From positions 25,491 through 89,490 of the forward strand of contig NZ_BMDZ01000016.1 in assembly GCF_014636235.1 (NCBI RefSeq): a stretch of 64,000 bases of DNA. Reading direction: 5' to 3'. The stretch is from Tistrella bauzanensis (GTDB taxonomy: Bacteria; Pseudomonadota; Alphaproteobacteria; Tistrellales; Tistrellaceae). Both the position numbers and the translations under genes were made by a program. The notes under the pieces were generated by a model that made no database searches, was not told the origin of the DNA, and saw only the letters and a program-made list of their open reading frames with translations. How positions within the stretch are numbered: position 1 is the first letter of the stretch; the number at the start of each line of letters is the position of its first letter. Below are positions 8,057-16,204 of the stretch, piece after piece.

Positions 8057-8464
8057 ATGGAAAAGTCGATCCACGGTCGGCCATACATCGAGACGAAGAA
8101 GGGGCCGGTCCTCACGCCCTGCGCGCCAAACGGCGTTCTCGCGAGGCTTGGCGACAAATGGACGATTCTCGTGATGAGCATCCTCGCGCTGGAGCCTGCC
8201 AGGGCGCTGCGGTTCTCCGAGATCAAGAACGGGATCCCGAGCATTTCACAGCGCATGCTCACCCTCACGCTCCGCAACCTGGAGCGCGATGGACTGGTGA
8301 CACGCCATTACTTTGCCGAGGTTCCGCCACGCGTCGCCTACGAACTGACGCCGATGGGCAAAACGATGCTACCGGCGCTTGAAGGATTTACCGGTTGGAT
8401 CAGAGACAACTGGCGGGCCATTGAGCAGGCCCGTCAGCGGTTTGATGCGGCTGGAAGCGACTAG
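8057..8464 (+). CDS. HxlR-family winged-helix regulator
   Basis: Transcription regulator of 135 residues. I place the start at the ATG at 8057 because AAAGAGG sits 6 bp upstream; a GTG at 8033 has no such site. The HxlR core is complete: VLARLGDKWTILVMSIL, LRFSEIKNGIPSISQRMLT, LRNLERDGLVTRHYF and PPRVAYELTPMGKTM. A cysteine precedes the core (TPCAPNG), in the position that several HxlR members (for example YodB) use to sense quinones and other electrophiles. Neighbouring genes encode NAD(P)H reductases, consistent with that role. The 3' end overlaps the convergent gene by 65 bp. Confidence 0.88.
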   Translation: MEKSIHGRPYIETKKGPVLTPCAPNGVLARLGDKWTILVMSILALEPARALRFSEIKNGIPSISQRMLTLTLRNLERDGLVTRHYFAEVPPRVAYELTPMGKTMLPALEGFTGWIRDNWRAIEQARQRFDAAGSD

Positions 8465-9356
8465 ACCAGGTTTCGGTATCAAGCTGGGGTACAGCATAGC
8501 TGGCTCGCAGGAACGCGGTCGGCGTTGTCGGCTTGCGACCGAGGAGTGTCTCCAGGTCGCCGGTCCGGCCGTCCCACTCGCCAGCGTTGATGCCATGTGC
8601 CCATGCCAGCACGAAGCCGGCAGCCGGCTCGGGCAGCCCCGCTGCCATGAGGTGGGCGATGTAGTCCTGATCCGAGACGGCATTGAACGGCACCGGCTTG
8701 CCGCTGATGTCCGACAGAATCCGTGCAACATCCGCGAAGGATACGGCCGGACCGCCATACAGCGCGTAGGCCTTGTTCTCATGTCCGGCTTCGCTCAGCA
8801 CAACGGCATGCGCTTCTGCCAGCTCATCACGGAGGGCATAGCCCGCCTTGCCCGCCCCGGCCGGCGCAACGACACCCGTCACCAGGGGATTGCCACCGAT
8901 ATAAGAGACGACCGTCTCAAGAAATGGCGGATGACAGACCAGCGTGTAGATCAGGCCTGAGGCCTTCAACCGTTCCTCGACGAAGCGGTCTTCGTCGGTG
9001 ACCTGCGGCAAATGAAAGGCGGAACCCGCCTTGTGGATGATCGGCATATAGACGATGTGCCTGACGCCCGCCTGCTTTGCCGCGCCAATGACATTCTGAT
9101 GCTGGGTATTGCGATCGGTAAAAGCCGTGGCGGACACAAGCATGACCTTCTCGATACCCTGGAAGGCGCGCACCAGCCCCTCATAATCAAGGTAGTCGCC
9201 CTGGCGGATCTCAATCCCCTCGCCGGAAAGATCTGCCGCCTTGGCCGGATCGCGGGCAAGGCCCGCAAGATCGCTGGCAGGCAGGCGCTTCAGAAGATGT
9301 TGGAGGGTCATGCGGCCAATGTTGCCGGTTGCGCCGGTGACGAGGATCCGGGTCAT
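8400..9356 (-). CDS. NAD(P)H:quinone oxidoreductase-like SDR (QorB type)
   Basis: NmrA-like reductase of 318 residues similar to E. coli QorB. The N-terminus has MTRILVTGATGNIGR, followed by IEIRQGDYLDYEGLVRAFQGIEK-type spacing, NVIGAAKQAGVRHIVY and EAGHENKAYALYG. A GRKPTT block near the end matches the normal family C-terminus; roughly 35 further residues follow it and are encoded on the strand opposite the end of the HxlR gene, so the tail may be an artefact of a lost stop or an overprinted extension. The ribosome-binding site is AAAGGGA before the ATG at 9356. Probably reduces quinones or related electrophiles. Confidence 0.82.
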   Translation of the reverse strand: MTRILVTGATGNIGRMTLQHLLKRLPASDLAGLARDPAKAADLSGEGIEIRQGDYLDYEGLVRAFQGIEKVMLVSATAFTDRNTQHQNVIGAAKQAGVRHIVYMPIIHKAGSAFHLPQVTDEDRFVEERLKASGLIYTLVCHPPFLETVVSYIGGNPLVTGVVAPAGAGKAGYALRDELAEAHAVVLSEAGHENKAYALYGGPAVSFADVARILSDISGKPVPFNAVSDQDYIAHLMAAGLPEPAAGFVLAWAHGINAGEWDGRTGDLETLLGRKPTTPTAFLRASYAVPQLDTETWSSRFQPHQTADGPAQWPASCL

Positions 9357-9381
9357 GGATGTCCCTTTCGGTTTATGGGGT

Positions 9382-9405
9382 GGCGCGGCGCCGTTGTGCC
9401 GCGCC
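9382..9405 (-). other. Intercistronic hairpin
   Basis: GGCGCGGC (9382-9389) and GCCGCGCC (9398-9405) form an 8-bp GC stem in the 79-bp gap between the medium-chain dehydrogenase and the QorB-like gene on the minus strand. No T-run. It may end or attenuate the upstream transcript. Confidence 0.35.
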
Positions 9406-9435
9406 CCTTGTTCATTGCGGGCGGACGATGACCGG

Positions 9436-10431
9436 TCAGGCGACGATCACGATCTTTCCGATCGTTCGTCGGCTTTCGAGCATGTCGTGCGCCGTTTTCA
9501 TGTTCCGGGCGGTCAGGCCGTCGAGCCGGGTCGTCACGATCGGGCGCAGCCCACCCGAGACGACGCGATCGGCGATCTCAGCGAGGATTTCGCCCTGACT
9601 GGCCGGATTGAAGCCGCTGATCACCTTCGCGAAGACCATTTCGGTGTGAACGGATATGGATTTCGACACGATCGGACTTGCGTCGAAGGGCGGTGCGATG
9701 TCCACCGCCGACAGATGCCCGAAGGGCCGCAGCAGCCTGGCGATCCAGCTCAGGTTTCCTGCGGTGCCTGCGGTCGAAAGCACCATGTCGACCTGGTCTA
9801 TGCCGGCGGCGCCGAGCTGAGCGATCACGTCCCGGCTGTGATCGACGACCAGGTCGGCCCCCATCACCGTGCACCACGCCGTCGATTCCGGACGGGAGGC
9901 GGTCGCGATGACGAACGCGCCTGTCCTGGCTTTCAGCAACTGGATCGCCATGGAGCCCACACCGCCGGCGCCGCCGACGACGAGCACACGGTCAACCCCG
10001 GCCGGCAGCGTATCGCGATCGCGGAACATCGCCTCCCATGCCGTCAGGCCACCGATGGGCAAAGAGGCGGCATCGATGACAGACAGCCGATCGGGGATTC
10101 TGGCTGCGACACGATGATCGACGGCAAGGCGTTCGCCCCAGCAGCCATCGCGGGTAACGTCGCCGGTGCCCATCACGCGGTCGCCGACCGCGAAACCCTT
10201 TGCCGCCGAACCGACCTGGATCACCACCCCGGCGAATTCCCAGCCCAGAACGACGCGACCGTCTGGTTCGGCGCTACGCACGCTCCTGATATAAGCCTCG
10301 CCGGGATTGACGCCGACGGCACGGATGTCGACCATAAGATCTGCATCGCGCAGCGTCGGTTCGGCGACGTCCCGCTCCTCGATCCCGAAGGCGTCGAGAG
10401 CATGCGCCGTCTGGTATGCGAGCGCCTTCAC
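9436..10431 (-). CDS. Zinc-independent medium-chain alcohol dehydrogenase/quinone reductase
   Basis: NADPH-dependent MDR enzyme, 331 residues, starting at a GTG that overlaps the preceding stop by 4 bp (GTGA). The GroES-like half contains VVLGWEFAGVVIQVGS and FAVGDRVMG; the nucleotide half contains RVLVVGGAGGVGSMAIQLLKA. The structural-zinc cysteine cluster and the catalytic Cys/His pair of zinc alcohol dehydrogenases are not apparent, which fits the quinone oxidoreductase branch. It is the second gene of a two-gene operon facing an HxlR regulator, suggesting a role against reactive quinones or enals. Confidence 0.85.
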   Translation of the reverse strand: MKALAYQTAHALDAFGIEERDVAEPTLRDADLMVDIRAVGVNPGEAYIRSVRSAEPDGRVVLGWEFAGVVIQVGSAAKGFAVGDRVMGTGDVTRDGCWGERLAVDHRVAARIPDRLSVIDAASLPIGGLTAWEAMFRDRDTLPAGVDRVLVVGGAGGVGSMAIQLLKARTGAFVIATASRPESTAWCTVMGADLVVDHSRDVIAQLGAAGIDQVDMVLSTAGTAGNLSWIARLLRPFGHLSAVDIAPPFDASPIVSKSISVHTEMVFAKVISGFNPASQGEILAEIADRVVSGGLRPIVTTRLDGLTARNMKTAHDMLESRRTIGKIVIVA

Positions 10432-11036
10432 AGCACGAACCGATCAACCAGGGTCAGGTTGAGACCCGCCAAGGGACCACCGATCTGCTGCTGCCTGCCA
10501 CCGATCGCGAGTGTACCGAGATCGACGACGGCAAAGCCGACCTGCTCAAGCACGTCGCCCAGCGCAGTCTTCGCCCCGGCATCGTCACCGGAAATGAAGA
10601 GGACGGTTTTTGGTTTATCGGGCGATGCATCATCGATCCACTGCATCGGGATGGTGTTGAACGCCTTGACCACCTTGGCGCCCACCGCCTGATCGGCAAC
10701 GATCTCGCTGGATGTGGGCCCTGAGAGGTCGCCGAGATCGCGAGGATTGTTGCGGTCGATCCGGTTGGTGGCGTCGATCAGAATACGGTCCGACCAGTCC
10801 GGGATCGACGCGAGCGCCTTCGGGACATTGGCCCAGTCGACACTCAAAACGACAACGTCCTGATCGGCAGCCTGTTGCGGGGTGCCGGCGGTCGCACCCT
10901 GGCCAAGGCTGCCGACGACATCGGCCAGCGTGTCAGGCCCGCGGCTGTTGCTGAGCAAGACCTCGTGGCCGAATGGCAGTACATGGCGGGCAATCGTCTG
11001 CGCGACCACGCCTGCGCCGATGAATCCGAACGTCAT
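10428..11036 (-). CDS. NADPH-dependent F420-reductase-like / NADP oxidoreductase
   Basis: Rossmann-fold NADP-binding protein of 202 residues with the start at the ATG at 11036, preceded by AGGAGA at 5-bp spacing. Key features are MTFGFIGAGVVAQTIARHVL, then NSRGPDTL (the NADP-phosphate loop), VVLSVDWANVPKAL, DATNRIDRNNP and KAFNTIPMQW, all typical of the family formerly called coenzyme-F420-dependent NADP reductases. In bacteria without F420 these are general NADPH oxidoreductases. First gene of an operon divergent from the second HxlR regulator. Confidence 0.82.
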   Translation of the reverse strand: MTFGFIGAGVVAQTIARHVLPFGHEVLLSNSRGPDTLADVVGSLGQGATAGTPQQAADQDVVVLSVDWANVPKALASIPDWSDRILIDATNRIDRNNPRDLGDLSGPTSSEIVADQAVGAKVVKAFNTIPMQWIDDASPDKPKTVLFISGDDAGAKTALGDVLEQVGFAVVDLGTLAIGGRQQQIGGPLAGLNLTLVDRFVL

Positions 11037-11148
11037 GGATGTCTCCTGCAAATCTGCATCCCGCAGCGTTGTCTCGGCGATCATCGACCGTCTTGCGCGT
11101 CGACATCGTCGTCCGATCCAGTTAAGACAGGGCAGACTTTCGTTCCAG

Positions 11149-11164
11149 TACTGACTATTTAGTA
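11149..11164. promoter_or_regulatory. Short inverted repeat before the second HxlR gene
   Basis: TACT (11149-11152) and AGTA (11161-11164) flank an 8-bp AT-rich centre in the 151-bp divergent gap. The arms are short, so this is a candidate operator only. The HxlR ribosome-binding site AGGAGA follows at 11177-11182. Confidence 0.4.
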
Positions 11165-11187
11165 AGTGTCTGAATTAGGAGATCAAA

Positions 11188-11547
11188 ATGACCACGACGA
11201 ATTTCCGGTGCGGCCTGGAAGCGGTTCTGGCCATCCTTGGCGGCAAGTGGAAGCCGCTTATCATTTATCATCTGGCCGGCGGGTCCAAGCGCACCGGCCA
11301 GCTCCGTAGGCTCGTTACCAATGTGAGCGAAAAAATGCTGATCCAGCACCTCAAGGAGCTGGCGGATGATGGCGTCATCCGCCGCATTGATTTCCAGAGG
11401 GTGCCACCGCATGTCGAATACGAACTGACCGACTTTGGTCGAAGCCTGGCCCAGGTTCTGGCACCGCTCTGCGAATGGGGCACCCATCACAACGCCGAGG
11501 TCGCGATGATCGTTCAGAAACGACAATGCGCAGCGAAGGAGGCTTAG
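11188..11547 (+). CDS. HxlR-family winged-helix regulator (second copy)
   Basis: 119-residue regulator, divergent from the F420-reductase-like/MDR operon it probably controls. The ATG at 11188 has AGGAGA 5 bp upstream. Conserved blocks: CGLEAVLAILGGKWKPLIIYHL, QLRRLVTNVSEKMLIQHLKEL, DDGVIRRIDF and PPHVEYELTDFGRSL. Cys8 stands immediately before the core helix, matching the redox-sensing cysteine position of electrophile-responsive HxlR members. It is only distantly similar to the first HxlR protein here, so it is not a recent duplicate. Confidence 0.88.
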   Translation: MTTTNFRCGLEAVLAILGGKWKPLIIYHLAGGSKRTGQLRRLVTNVSEKMLIQHLKELADDGVIRRIDFQRVPPHVEYELTDFGRSLAQVLAPLCEWGTHHNAEVAMIVQKRQCAAKEA

Positions 11548-11549
11548 AA

Positions 11550-11593
11550 CATCTCAACCCGACCCGATGATTCCACCTGGTCGGGTTGAGATG
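11550..11593 (+). terminator. Perfect 15-bp hairpin after the second HxlR gene
   Basis: CATCTCAACCCGACC (11550-11564) pairs perfectly with GGTCGGGTTGAGATG (11579-11593), starting 3 bp after the HxlR stop. A run of eight T residues follows at 11610-11617, 16 bp beyond the stem, which is farther than in a classic intrinsic terminator. It separates this gene from the convergent carboxylase operon. Confidence 0.6.
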
Positions 11594-11664
11594 CTCGATA
11601 AACCAACAGTTTTTTTTAGAGTTATGTTGTGCGCCACCCCGATCCGGCGCGATGGCGCCGCCGG

Positions 11665-13272
11665 TCAGAAGCGGAACACGCCATAGCCCTGCCGATCCAT
11701 CGGCGCCTGTGCCGCCGCGGCCAGGGCGATGCCAAGGGCATTGCGGGTGTCGACCGGGTCGAGCATGCCGTCATCCCAGATCTCGGACGTCGAATGCCAC
11801 GACGAGGTCTGCGCCTCGTAATCGCGCTGGGTGGCGGCGCGGACCGCGTCGAGCAGCGCCGGGTCGGGTGCGGCACCATTGCGGGCCATCTGCCGCGCCT
11901 TCACATCCGCCAGGGTCCGGCCGGCCTGATCGCCGCCCATCACCCCGATCTGATGGCCGGGCCACGAGAACAGGAAGCGGGCATCATAGGCCCGGCCGCA
12001 CATGCCGTAATTGCCGGCGCCGAAGGACGCGTTGCACATGACGGTCAGCTTGGGCACATGGCTGCAACTCTGCGCCATGATCATCTTGGCACCATCCTTG
12101 GTGATGCCGGCAGCCTCATAGTCGCGCCCGACCATATAGCCGGTGATGTTCTGAAGAAACAGCAGCGGCGTGTCGTTCTGATTGCACAATTCCATGAAAT
12201 GGGCCGCCTTCAGGGTGCTGTCATTGAACAGCACGCCGTTATTGGCCAGGATGCCGACCCGATAGCCCCACAGATTGGCGAAGCCCGCGACCAGGGTGGT
12301 GCCATAGGCCGGCTGGTATTCGTGGAACCGGCTGCCATCGACCATCCGCGCGATCACCTCGCGCATGTCGAAGCCCTTCTTGATGTCGTCGGGCAGAATG
12401 CCGTACAGCTCGTCGGGGTCATAAGCCGGGGCTTCCGGCGCGTCGACCGGCGCGATCCATTTCCGCGGCCGGTCCCATTGCGCCACGATCTCGCGGCCGA
12501 TGGCGATCGCCTCGGTCTCGGTCGCCGCCGGATAGTCGCAGGTGCCGCTGGTGCGGGTGTGCAGGTCGCAGCCGCCCAGATCCTCCACCCCCACCACCTC
12601 GCCGGTGGCCGCCTTCACCAGCGGCGGACCGGCCAGGAACACCGCGCCCGTGCCCCGGACGATGACGTTGTAATCGCTCAAGGCCGGCACATAGGCGCCG
12701 CCGGCGGTGCAATGTCCGAACACAATCGCAAGCTGCTTGACGCCCATCCGGCTGAGGATCGCCTGATTGCGGAAGATGCGGCCGGCCATGTGCTTGTCGG
12801 GGAACAGCTCGGACTGGCGGGGCAGGAAGCCGCCGGCGCTGTCGCAGAGATGCACCACCGGCAGGCGGTTCTCGATCGCGATATCCAGCGCGCGGACGAT
12901 CTTCTTGATGGTCAGCGGATACCAGGCGCCGCCCTTGATGGAACTGTCATCGGCATGGATCATCACCTCGCGGCCGGAAATGACCCCGATGCCGGTGATG
13001 CTGCTGGCCCCCGGCGCCTCGCCGTCATAGGCAAGGCCGGCCGCCAGCGTCGACAATTCCAGGAACGGGGTGCCGGGGTCGAGCAGGCGTTCCAGCCGCT
13101 CGCGCGGCAGCATCTTGCCCTGGCGTTCAAGCCTGCGGATATCGGCCTCCGGCCGGTCGTGGCGCGCGGCGCGCTGGCGTTCGCGCAGCTCGGCCACCAG
13201 GGCGCGGTTGCGGGCATAGCGCCGGCGGAATTCCTCCGACTGGCCGTCGATCGCGGATCTGATGAAGCTCAT
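11665..13272 (-). CDS. Acyl-CoA carboxylase carboxyltransferase (beta) subunit, methylcrotonyl-CoA carboxylase-like
   Basis: Transfers CO2 from carboxybiotin to an acyl-CoA. 535 residues from the ATG at 13272, the length typical of MccB/AtuC/PccB-type subunits; the longer upstream frame is unsupported. Motifs include RLLDPGTPFLELSTLAAG, HADDSSIKGGAWYPLTIKKI, HLCDSAGGFLPRQ, GHCTAGGAYVPALSD and NIT-GYMVGRDYEA with KMIMAQSCSHVPK. The features resemble 3-methylcrotonyl- or geranyl-CoA carboxylase more than propionyl-CoA carboxylase. It is last of a five-gene minus-strand operon (MaoC, CitE-like, biotin carboxylase, biotin carrier, this gene), supporting catabolism of a branched or unsaturated acyl-CoA. 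Confidence 0.9.
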   Translation of the reverse strand: MSFIRSAIDGQSEEFRRRYARNRALVAELRERQRAARHDRPEADIRRLERQGKMLPRERLERLLDPGTPFLELSTLAAGLAYDGEAPGASSITGIGVISGREVMIHADDSSIKGGAWYPLTIKKIVRALDIAIENRLPVVHLCDSAGGFLPRQSELFPDKHMAGRIFRNQAILSRMGVKQLAIVFGHCTAGGAYVPALSDYNVIVRGTGAVFLAGPPLVKAATGEVVGVEDLGGCDLHTRTSGTCDYPAATETEAIAIGREIVAQWDRPRKWIAPVDAPEAPAYDPDELYGILPDDIKKGFDMREVIARMVDGSRFHEYQPAYGTTLVAGFANLWGYRVGILANNGVLFNDSTLKAAHFMELCNQNDTPLLFLQNITGYMVGRDYEAAGITKDGAKMIMAQSCSHVPKLTVMCNASFGAGNYGMCGRAYDARFLFSWPGHQIGVMGGDQAGRTLADVKARQMARNGAAPDPALLDAVRAATQRDYEAQTSSWHSTSEIWDDGMLDPVDTRNALGIALAAAAQAPMDRQGYGVFRF

Positions 13273-13279
13273 CGCCGGG

Positions 13280-13813
13280 TCATCCTTCGCACAGGGTATC
13301 GGCCGGTGCCAGCGACACCAGCACGTCGCCACGGCCGAACGCGGTGTCGGCCGGCGCGTGCAGCCGGGCGATGGCACCGTCACGCGGGGCAATGATCGTC
13401 GTCTGAAGCTTCATGCTCTCGATGGTCAGCAGCGCGTCGCCCCGCGCCACCACATCGCCGGCAGCGCAATGCACCGCCACCACGATGCCCGGCATCTCGG
13501 CGCACAGATCGTCGCCGCCGGCGCCCGCACCCGCCGCATCACCGCGCCCGTCATCGACGGTCACGTGATGGGTGCGGCCATCGATGCGCAGGAACACGTC
13601 ATCGCCCGCGACATGACGCCAGCCATGATGCACCCGGCCATCGATGGTGATGGCGAAGCGGCCCGAGCCGCGCGGCCCGGCTGTGTCAGGTCCGGTCGCA
13701 TCTGGTCCGGATATCTCGTGCACCACACCGTCGACGGCAAGGCGCAGCACCGGGCGGCGGGCGGCGATGTCCAGGCGGACATCCCGGCCGTCGATCGACA
13801 GATGAAATTCCAT
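13280..13813 (-). CDS. Biotin carboxyl carrier protein subunit of acyl-CoA carboxylase
   Basis: 177-residue carrier with a C-terminal biotinyl domain. The attachment motif is ESMKLQ with Lys135 as the biotin site. The N-terminal two thirds resemble the BT linker domain normally found in the alpha subunit (RVHHGWRHVAGDDVFLRIDGR). The ATG at 13813 follows a GAGG that overlaps the biotin carboxylase stop. Together with the 488-residue upstream protein it adds up to a standard alpha subunit of about 660 residues, so this is a split alpha subunit. I believe split versions occur in other Alphaproteobacteria. Confidence 0.87.
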   Translation of the reverse strand: MEFHLSIDGRDVRLDIAARRPVLRLAVDGVVHEISGPDATGPDTAGPRGSGRFAITIDGRVHHGWRHVAGDDVFLRIDGRTHHVTVDDGRGDAAGAGAGGDDLCAEMPGIVVAVHCAAGDVVARGDALLTIESMKLQTTIIAPRDGAIARLHAPADTAFGRGDVLVSLAPADTLCEG

Positions 13814-13824
13814 GGGGGATTGCC

Positions 13825-15291
13825 TCAATTGCGCCAGCCGCCGATCGATGCGTGCGGGTCGGGCGTGTCGTGGATCAGACGGCGCAGCACCGGATGGCCA
13901 AGGGCGGCGGCGGCAATCGCCGGCGCCGGGTCCGGCGCGCCGCCGACCAGCGTGGCCGCATGGGTCTCAAGGAAGCCGGTATCCACCGCGCCGGCGATGA
14001 ACGCCGGATGGCGCAGGATCCGCGCCAGATGATCGATATTGGTGGTAATGCCCAGAATGGCCGTCTGGTCCAGCGCCGCCGCCAGCGCCGCGGCCGCCGC
14101 CGCGCGGCTGTCGGCCAGGATGATGATCTTGGCCAGCATGCTGTCGAAGGCCACCGTCACCTCCTGTCCCTGCGCGATGCCACCGTCGAAGCGCAGGCCC
14201 GGCGCGCGCGGCACATCCAGCAGCCCGATCCGGCCCACCGCCGGACGGAAGCCGGCCTCGGGCTCCTCGGCGCAGATCCGGCATTCGATCGCATGACCGC
14301 GGGCCACGATATCGGCCTGGGTCAGCCGCAAGCCCTCACCCGCCGCGATCCGGATCTGCTCCGCCACCAGATCCAGCCCCAGCACCATCTCGGTCACCGG
14401 ATGCTCGACCTGAAGCCGGGTGTTCATTTCCAGGAAATAGAATGCCCCGTCCGGGGCCAGCACGAATTCCACCGTGCCGGCGTTGCGATAGCGCGCGGCC
14501 GAGGCCAGATCGACCGCCGCGGCGCAGATCGCCTGCCGTAAGGCCGGGTCCAGCCCCGGCGCCGGGGTTTCCTCGACGATCTTCTGATGCCGGCGCTGGA
14601 TCGAGCAATCCCGCTCACCCAGATGCACCACCCGGCCGGTGCCGTCGCCCAGCACCTGAACCTCGATATGGCGCGGCCGCTCGATCAGCCGTTCGGCATA
14701 GATCCGGTCGTCGCCGAAATAGCGCAGAGCCTCGCCGGCGGCGACACGGGCGCTGTCGGCCAGCTCACCCGCATGGCGCACGATCTTCATGCCTTTGCCG
14801 CCACCGCCGGCCGATGCCTTGATCAGCAGTGGAAAGCCGACATCACTGGCGGCCGCGTCGAGGAAGCCCGCGACATCATCCTCGCGGATCACGCTGGGGG
14901 CGACCGGCACGCCGGCCGTGCGGGCGAAGTCGCGCGAGCGGATCTTGTCGCCCATCAGGCGCATGACATCGGCATCGGGGCCGATGAAGGCGATGCCGGC
15001 CGCCTCCGCCCGCTCGGCGAAGCCCGCATCCTCGGACACGAAGCCATAGCCCGGATGCACGGCATCGGCACCTGCGGCGAGGCAGGCCTCGATGATCAGC
15101 GCCTTGTCGAGATAGGCGGCGGCGGGGGTGGGGCCGGTGATCTCCACCGCCCGGTCGGCCATCGCCACATGGGGGGCATTGCGGTCGATATGGTGAAAGA
15201 TCGCGACGCCCTCGATCCCCATGGTCTTCAGCGTCCGCAGGATACGGCAGGCGATTTCACCGCGATTGGCGACCAGAACCGTTCTGAACAT
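13825..15291 (-). CDS. Biotin carboxylase subunit of acyl-CoA carboxylase
   Basis: ATP-dependent carboxylation of biotin, 488 residues. Start at the ATG at 15291 (MFRTVLVANRGEIACRILRT). ATP-grasp signatures are all present: YGFVSEDAGFAERAEAAG, KASAGGGGKGMKIV, ERDCSIQRRHQKIVEE and FLEMNTRLQVEHPVTEM. The protein ends after the biotin carboxylase C-domain, with the biotinyl part supplied by the next gene 11 bp downstream. Works with the carboxyltransferase at the end of the operon. Confidence 0.92.
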   Translation of the reverse strand: MFRTVLVANRGEIACRILRTLKTMGIEGVAIFHHIDRNAPHVAMADRAVEITGPTPAAAYLDKALIIEACLAAGADAVHPGYGFVSEDAGFAERAEAAGIAFIGPDADVMRLMGDKIRSRDFARTAGVPVAPSVIREDDVAGFLDAAASDVGFPLLIKASAGGGGKGMKIVRHAGELADSARVAAGEALRYFGDDRIYAERLIERPRHIEVQVLGDGTGRVVHLGERDCSIQRRHQKIVEETPAPGLDPALRQAICAAAVDLASAARYRNAGTVEFVLAPDGAFYFLEMNTRLQVEHPVTEMVLGLDLVAEQIRIAAGEGLRLTQADIVARGHAIECRICAEEPEAGFRPAVGRIGLLDVPRAPGLRFDGGIAQGQEVTVAFDSMLAKIIILADSRAAAAAALAAALDQTAILGITTNIDHLARILRHPAFIAGAVDTGFLETHAATLVGGAPDPAPAIAAAALGHPVLRRLIHDTPDPHASIGGWRN

Positions 15292-15304
15292 GATGTCTTT
15301 GACC

Positions 15305-16204
15305 CTATTCTGCGGAGCGGGCGGCCGCGCGGGCCAGCAGGGCCTGTGCCTGCACCAGATGCGGCCGGTCGAGCATCCGGCCGTCGAGCCCCACAGTGCC
15401 GGCGCCATCTGCAGATGCAAATGCGGCAACGATACGCTCTGCGGTTGCGATTGTGGCCGCATCGGGGGTGAAGGCCGCGTTGATCGGCCCGACCTGATCG
15501 GGATGTATGGCGATCTTGGCGCGGAACCCGGCATGGGCGGCGGCGCGGGCCGATGCAACCAACCCCTCGCCATCCTTGTAATCCGCCCACAGCGTATCCA
15601 CCGGGTCGACACCGGCTGCGGTGGCCGCCAGCAGGCACAGATGCCGGACAGTCAGATAGAGCGGGTCCAGCCCGCCACTGGCATCGCGATTGGATACGGC
15701 ACCCAGCGCCGCCGACAGGTCCTCGGCCCCCCAGGTCATCGCCGCCAGCCGTGCTATCGCCGGCCCGGCATAGCTGTGGAGCGTCAGCACGGCCGCCGGT
15801 GTTTCGGTCGCCACCGACAGGATGTGGGTGGCGCCGTGATCGATGCCATATGCCGCCTCGAACGCATCCAGATGATGGCCCAGCCGGATCACGTCATGAC
15901 GCCCCGCCGCCTTTGGCAGCATGATGCCGGCGGGCCGGCCGGGCATCACGGCGGCAAGATCGGCCAGCGCCGAACCATGGCCATCGGTCAACGGGTTGAT
16001 CCGCACCCAGAGCTGTGGCCCGCCGGCCGTGCCGCCATGATCGTCCAGCACATCGCGCAACGCAGCCCGCGCCATGGGCTTGCGGTCGCCCGCCACCGAA
16101 TCCTCAAGATCCAGGATCAGCGCGTCGGCGCCGGAGGTCAGCCCGCGCGCGATCTTGCGCGGCGCATCGGCCGGCACGAACAGATAGGACCGGGCGCCGC
16201 TCAT
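15305..16204 (-). CDS. CitE-like CoA ester lyase (HpcH/HpaI aldolase family)
   Basis: TIM-barrel lyase of 299 residues from the ATG at 16204 (MSGARSYLFVPADAPRKIARG). The family marks are DALILDLEDSVAG with the metal-binding acidic residues, LWVRINPLTDG, IMLPKA and AIHPDQVGPINAAF. Stand-alone CitE-like proteins cleave citramalyl-, beta-methylmalyl- or malyl-CoA. The start overlaps the MaoC stop by 4 bp (ATGA). Next to a MaoC hydratase and a carboxylase it would act at the end of a branched acyl-CoA pathway. Confidence 0.87.
   Translation of the reverse strand: MSGARSYLFVPADAPRKIARGLTSGADALILDLEDSVAGDRKPMARAALRDVLDDHGGTAGGPQLWVRINPLTDGHGSALADLAAVMPGRPAGIMLPKAAGRHDVIRLGHHLDAFEAAYGIDHGATHILSVATETPAAVLTLHSYAGPAIARLAAMTWGAEDLSAALGAVSNRDASGGLDPLYLTVRHLCLLAATAAGVDPVDTLWADYKDGEGLVASARAAAHAGFRAKIAIHPDQVGPINAAFTPDAATIATAERIVAAFASADGAGTVGLDGRMLDRPHLVQAQALLARAAARSAE

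Noticed and set aside
9436-10431. Zinc-dependent alcohol dehydrogenase
   Set aside because: No structural-zinc cysteine cluster or catalytic Cys/His pair is apparent, so the quinone reductase branch is preferred.
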